6,861 bases of DNA, from NCBI GenBank assembly GCA_041676645.1, contig JBAYRO010000129.1, forward strand, positions 1-6,861. The letters run 5' to 3'. Below the pieces are notes generated by a model. It was given only the letters and a program-made list of their open reading frames with translations. It did no database searches and was not told the origin of the DNA. Source of the DNA: JAMLIN01 sp041676645. Lineage in GTDB: Bacteria; Pseudomonadota; Gammaproteobacteria; Burkholderiales; Burkholderiaceae_E. Shown in pieces: positions 5,749 to 6,861 of this stretch (within the stretch, counting starts at the first letter, position 1; every line of letters starts with the position of its first letter). The translations under genes were made by a program, and so were the position numbers.

Positions 5749-6861
5749 ATGAACCTGTTCGAGAGCTATCAGGCTTCCTTCGCGAAGTCCCGCGAGGAAG
5801 AGATGTCCCTGATGCAATACCTGGATCTCTGCCGCACCGACCCGCTCGCCTACGCGAGCGCGGCCGAGCGGATGCTCTCGGCGATCGGCGAGCCGGAAGT
5901 CATCGACACGCGCCATGACCCGCGCCTGTCCCGGCTCTTCTCGAACCGGGTGATCCGGCGCTATCCGGCGTTCCGGGAGTTCTACGGCATGGAGGACGCG
6001 ATCGCGCAGATCGTCGCCTACTTCCGCCATGCGGCGCAGGGACTCGAGGAACGCAAGCAGGTGCTCTACCTGCTCGGTCCGGTCGGCGGCGGCAAGTCCT
6101 CCATCGCCGAGCGGCTCAAGGCCCTGATGGAGACCCATCCCATCTATGCGCTCAAGGGTTCGCCGGTCAACGAGTCGCCGCTGGGCCTGTTCCAGCCCGA
6201 GCGCGACGGCGAGGCGCTCGAGCGCGAGTTCGGCATCCCGCGACGCTACCTCACCGGGCTGATGAGCCCCTGGGCGGTCAAGCGCCTGGCGGAGTTCGAA
6301 GGCGACATCACGCAGTTCCGCGTCGTGCGGCTGCACCCTTCCGTGCTGCGCCAGGTCGCGATCTCCAAGACCGAGCCGGGCGACGAGAACAACCAGGACA
6401 TCTCGTCGCTGGTGGGCAAAGTCGACATCCGCAAGCTCGAGCATCTCTCCCAGGACGATCCCGACGCCTACAGCTATTCGGGCGGCCTGTGCCTGGCCAA
6501 CCAGGGACTGCTCGAGTTCGTCGAGATGTTCAAGGCGCCGATCAAGATGCTGCATCCGCTGCTGACGGCCTCCCAGGAGGGCAACTTCAAGGGCACGGAA
6601 GGCTTCTCGGCGATCCCCTTCCACGGGGTCATCCTGGCGCACTCGAACGAGAGCGAGTGGCAGACCTTCCGGAACAACCGCAACAACGAGGCTTTCCTCG
6701 ACCGGATCTATATCGTCAAGGTGCCGTACTGCCTGCAAACCTCGGAAGAGGTCAAGATCTACGAGAAGCTGCTCGCCAACAGCTCGCTGGCGACCGCGCC
6801 CTGCGCGCCGGGCACGCTCGACATCATGGCGCAGTTCGCGGTGCTGTCGCGCCTGAAGGAG
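5749..6861 (+). CDS. prkA: PrkA/YeaG-family serine protein kinase, 5' part
   Basis: The visible 371 residues are the N-terminal part of a PrkA (YeaG) protein, which is usually about 640 residues. The frame is still open at the window edge. The family combines an N-terminal AAA+-like domain with a C-terminal kinase-related region and acts in stress and starvation responses, in enterobacteria together with YeaH and SpoVR encoded downstream. Visible here are the start MNLFESYQ, the Walker A loop GPVGGGKSS (110-118), the conserved SPLGLF (143-148), and the stretch YSYSGGLCLANQGLLEFVEMFK split around 241-262. LTASQEGNFKGTE (272-284), AHSNESEW (297-304) and FLDRIYIVKVPY (317-328), with a candidate arginine finger Arg319, follow. 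The start is fixed by TGGAGG 7 bases before the ATG and by the family N-terminus. No frameshift or truncation is seen before the edge. The YeaH and SpoVR partners would lie beyond the window. Confidence 0.95.
   Translation, partial: MNLFESYQASFAKSREEEMSLMQYLDLCRTDPLAYASAAERMLSAIGEPEVIDTRHDPRLSRLFSNRVIRRYPAFREFYGMEDAIAQIVAYFRHAAQGLEERKQVLYLLGPVGGGKSSIAERLKALMETHPIYALKGSPVNESPLGLFQPERDGEALEREFGIPRRYLTGLMSPWAVKRLAEFEGDITQFRVVRLHPSVLRQVAISKTEPGDENNQDISSLVGKVDIRKLEHLSQDDPDAYSYSGGLCLANQGLLEFVEMFKAPIKMLHPLLTASQEGNFKGTEGFSAIPFHGVILAHSNESEWQTFRNNRNNEAFLDRIYIVKVPYCLQTSEEVKIYEKLLANSSLATAPCAPGTLDIMAQFAVLSRLKE

Noticed and set aside
5551..6738. A 395-codon open frame on the minus strand opposite prkA.
   Set aside because: It is antisense to a clear PrkA coding sequence, has no recognisable domain, and its C-terminal peptide comes from the palindrome. 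Long antisense frames are expected in GC-rich genes.

Overview
The window is GC-rich (visibly around two thirds or more G+C, with strong third-position G/C in the real genes). It reads like the chromosome of a proteobacterium, most likely beta- or gammaproteobacterial. That placement is an inference from the gene types (HDOD protein, PrkA/YeaG, an orphan ParA, acyl-CoA synthetase and SDRs) and from two REP-like palindromes with the core AAATGGGGTCAGAC. No species can be named from sequence alone.

Layout, left to right. A perfect 60-bp palindrome (1-60) abuts the stop codon of a minus-strand acyl-CoA synthetase gene (60-1610). A 150-bp intergenic stretch separates that gene from a divergent plus-strand short-chain dehydrogenase/reductase, SDR (1761-2516). 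This SDR converges, with a 14-bp gap, on a minus-strand run: orphan ParA-type ATPase (2531-3322), a second and atypical SDR (3401-4186), and an HDOD-domain protein (4296-5123). Transcription of that run goes HDOD, then SDR, then ParA. The gaps of 109 and 78 bp mean separate promoters are possible, and a TATAGT box precedes parA. A 625-bp non-coding stretch follows (5124-5748). It carries three dyads near the HDOD gene and a second long palindrome (5537-5600). The window ends inside prkA (5749 onward, plus strand, 371 codons seen).

How the genes might work together. The ligase activates a carboxylic acid to its CoA thioester, and the divergent SDR could act on a hydroxyacyl or oxoacyl intermediate, so the pair may belong to one fatty-acid or related catabolic pathway. 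The HDOD protein and PrkA are regulatory or stress-response proteins that share the 625-bp divergent region. I see no sign that the whole window is one system.

I looked for an undescribed system and did not find a convincing one. The points most worth a second look are the pair of palindromes that share an outer arm but differ in their self-complementary inner arms, the SDR that has lost the usual catalytic residues, the ParA without a visible ParB, and the dyad cluster upstream of the HDOD gene.
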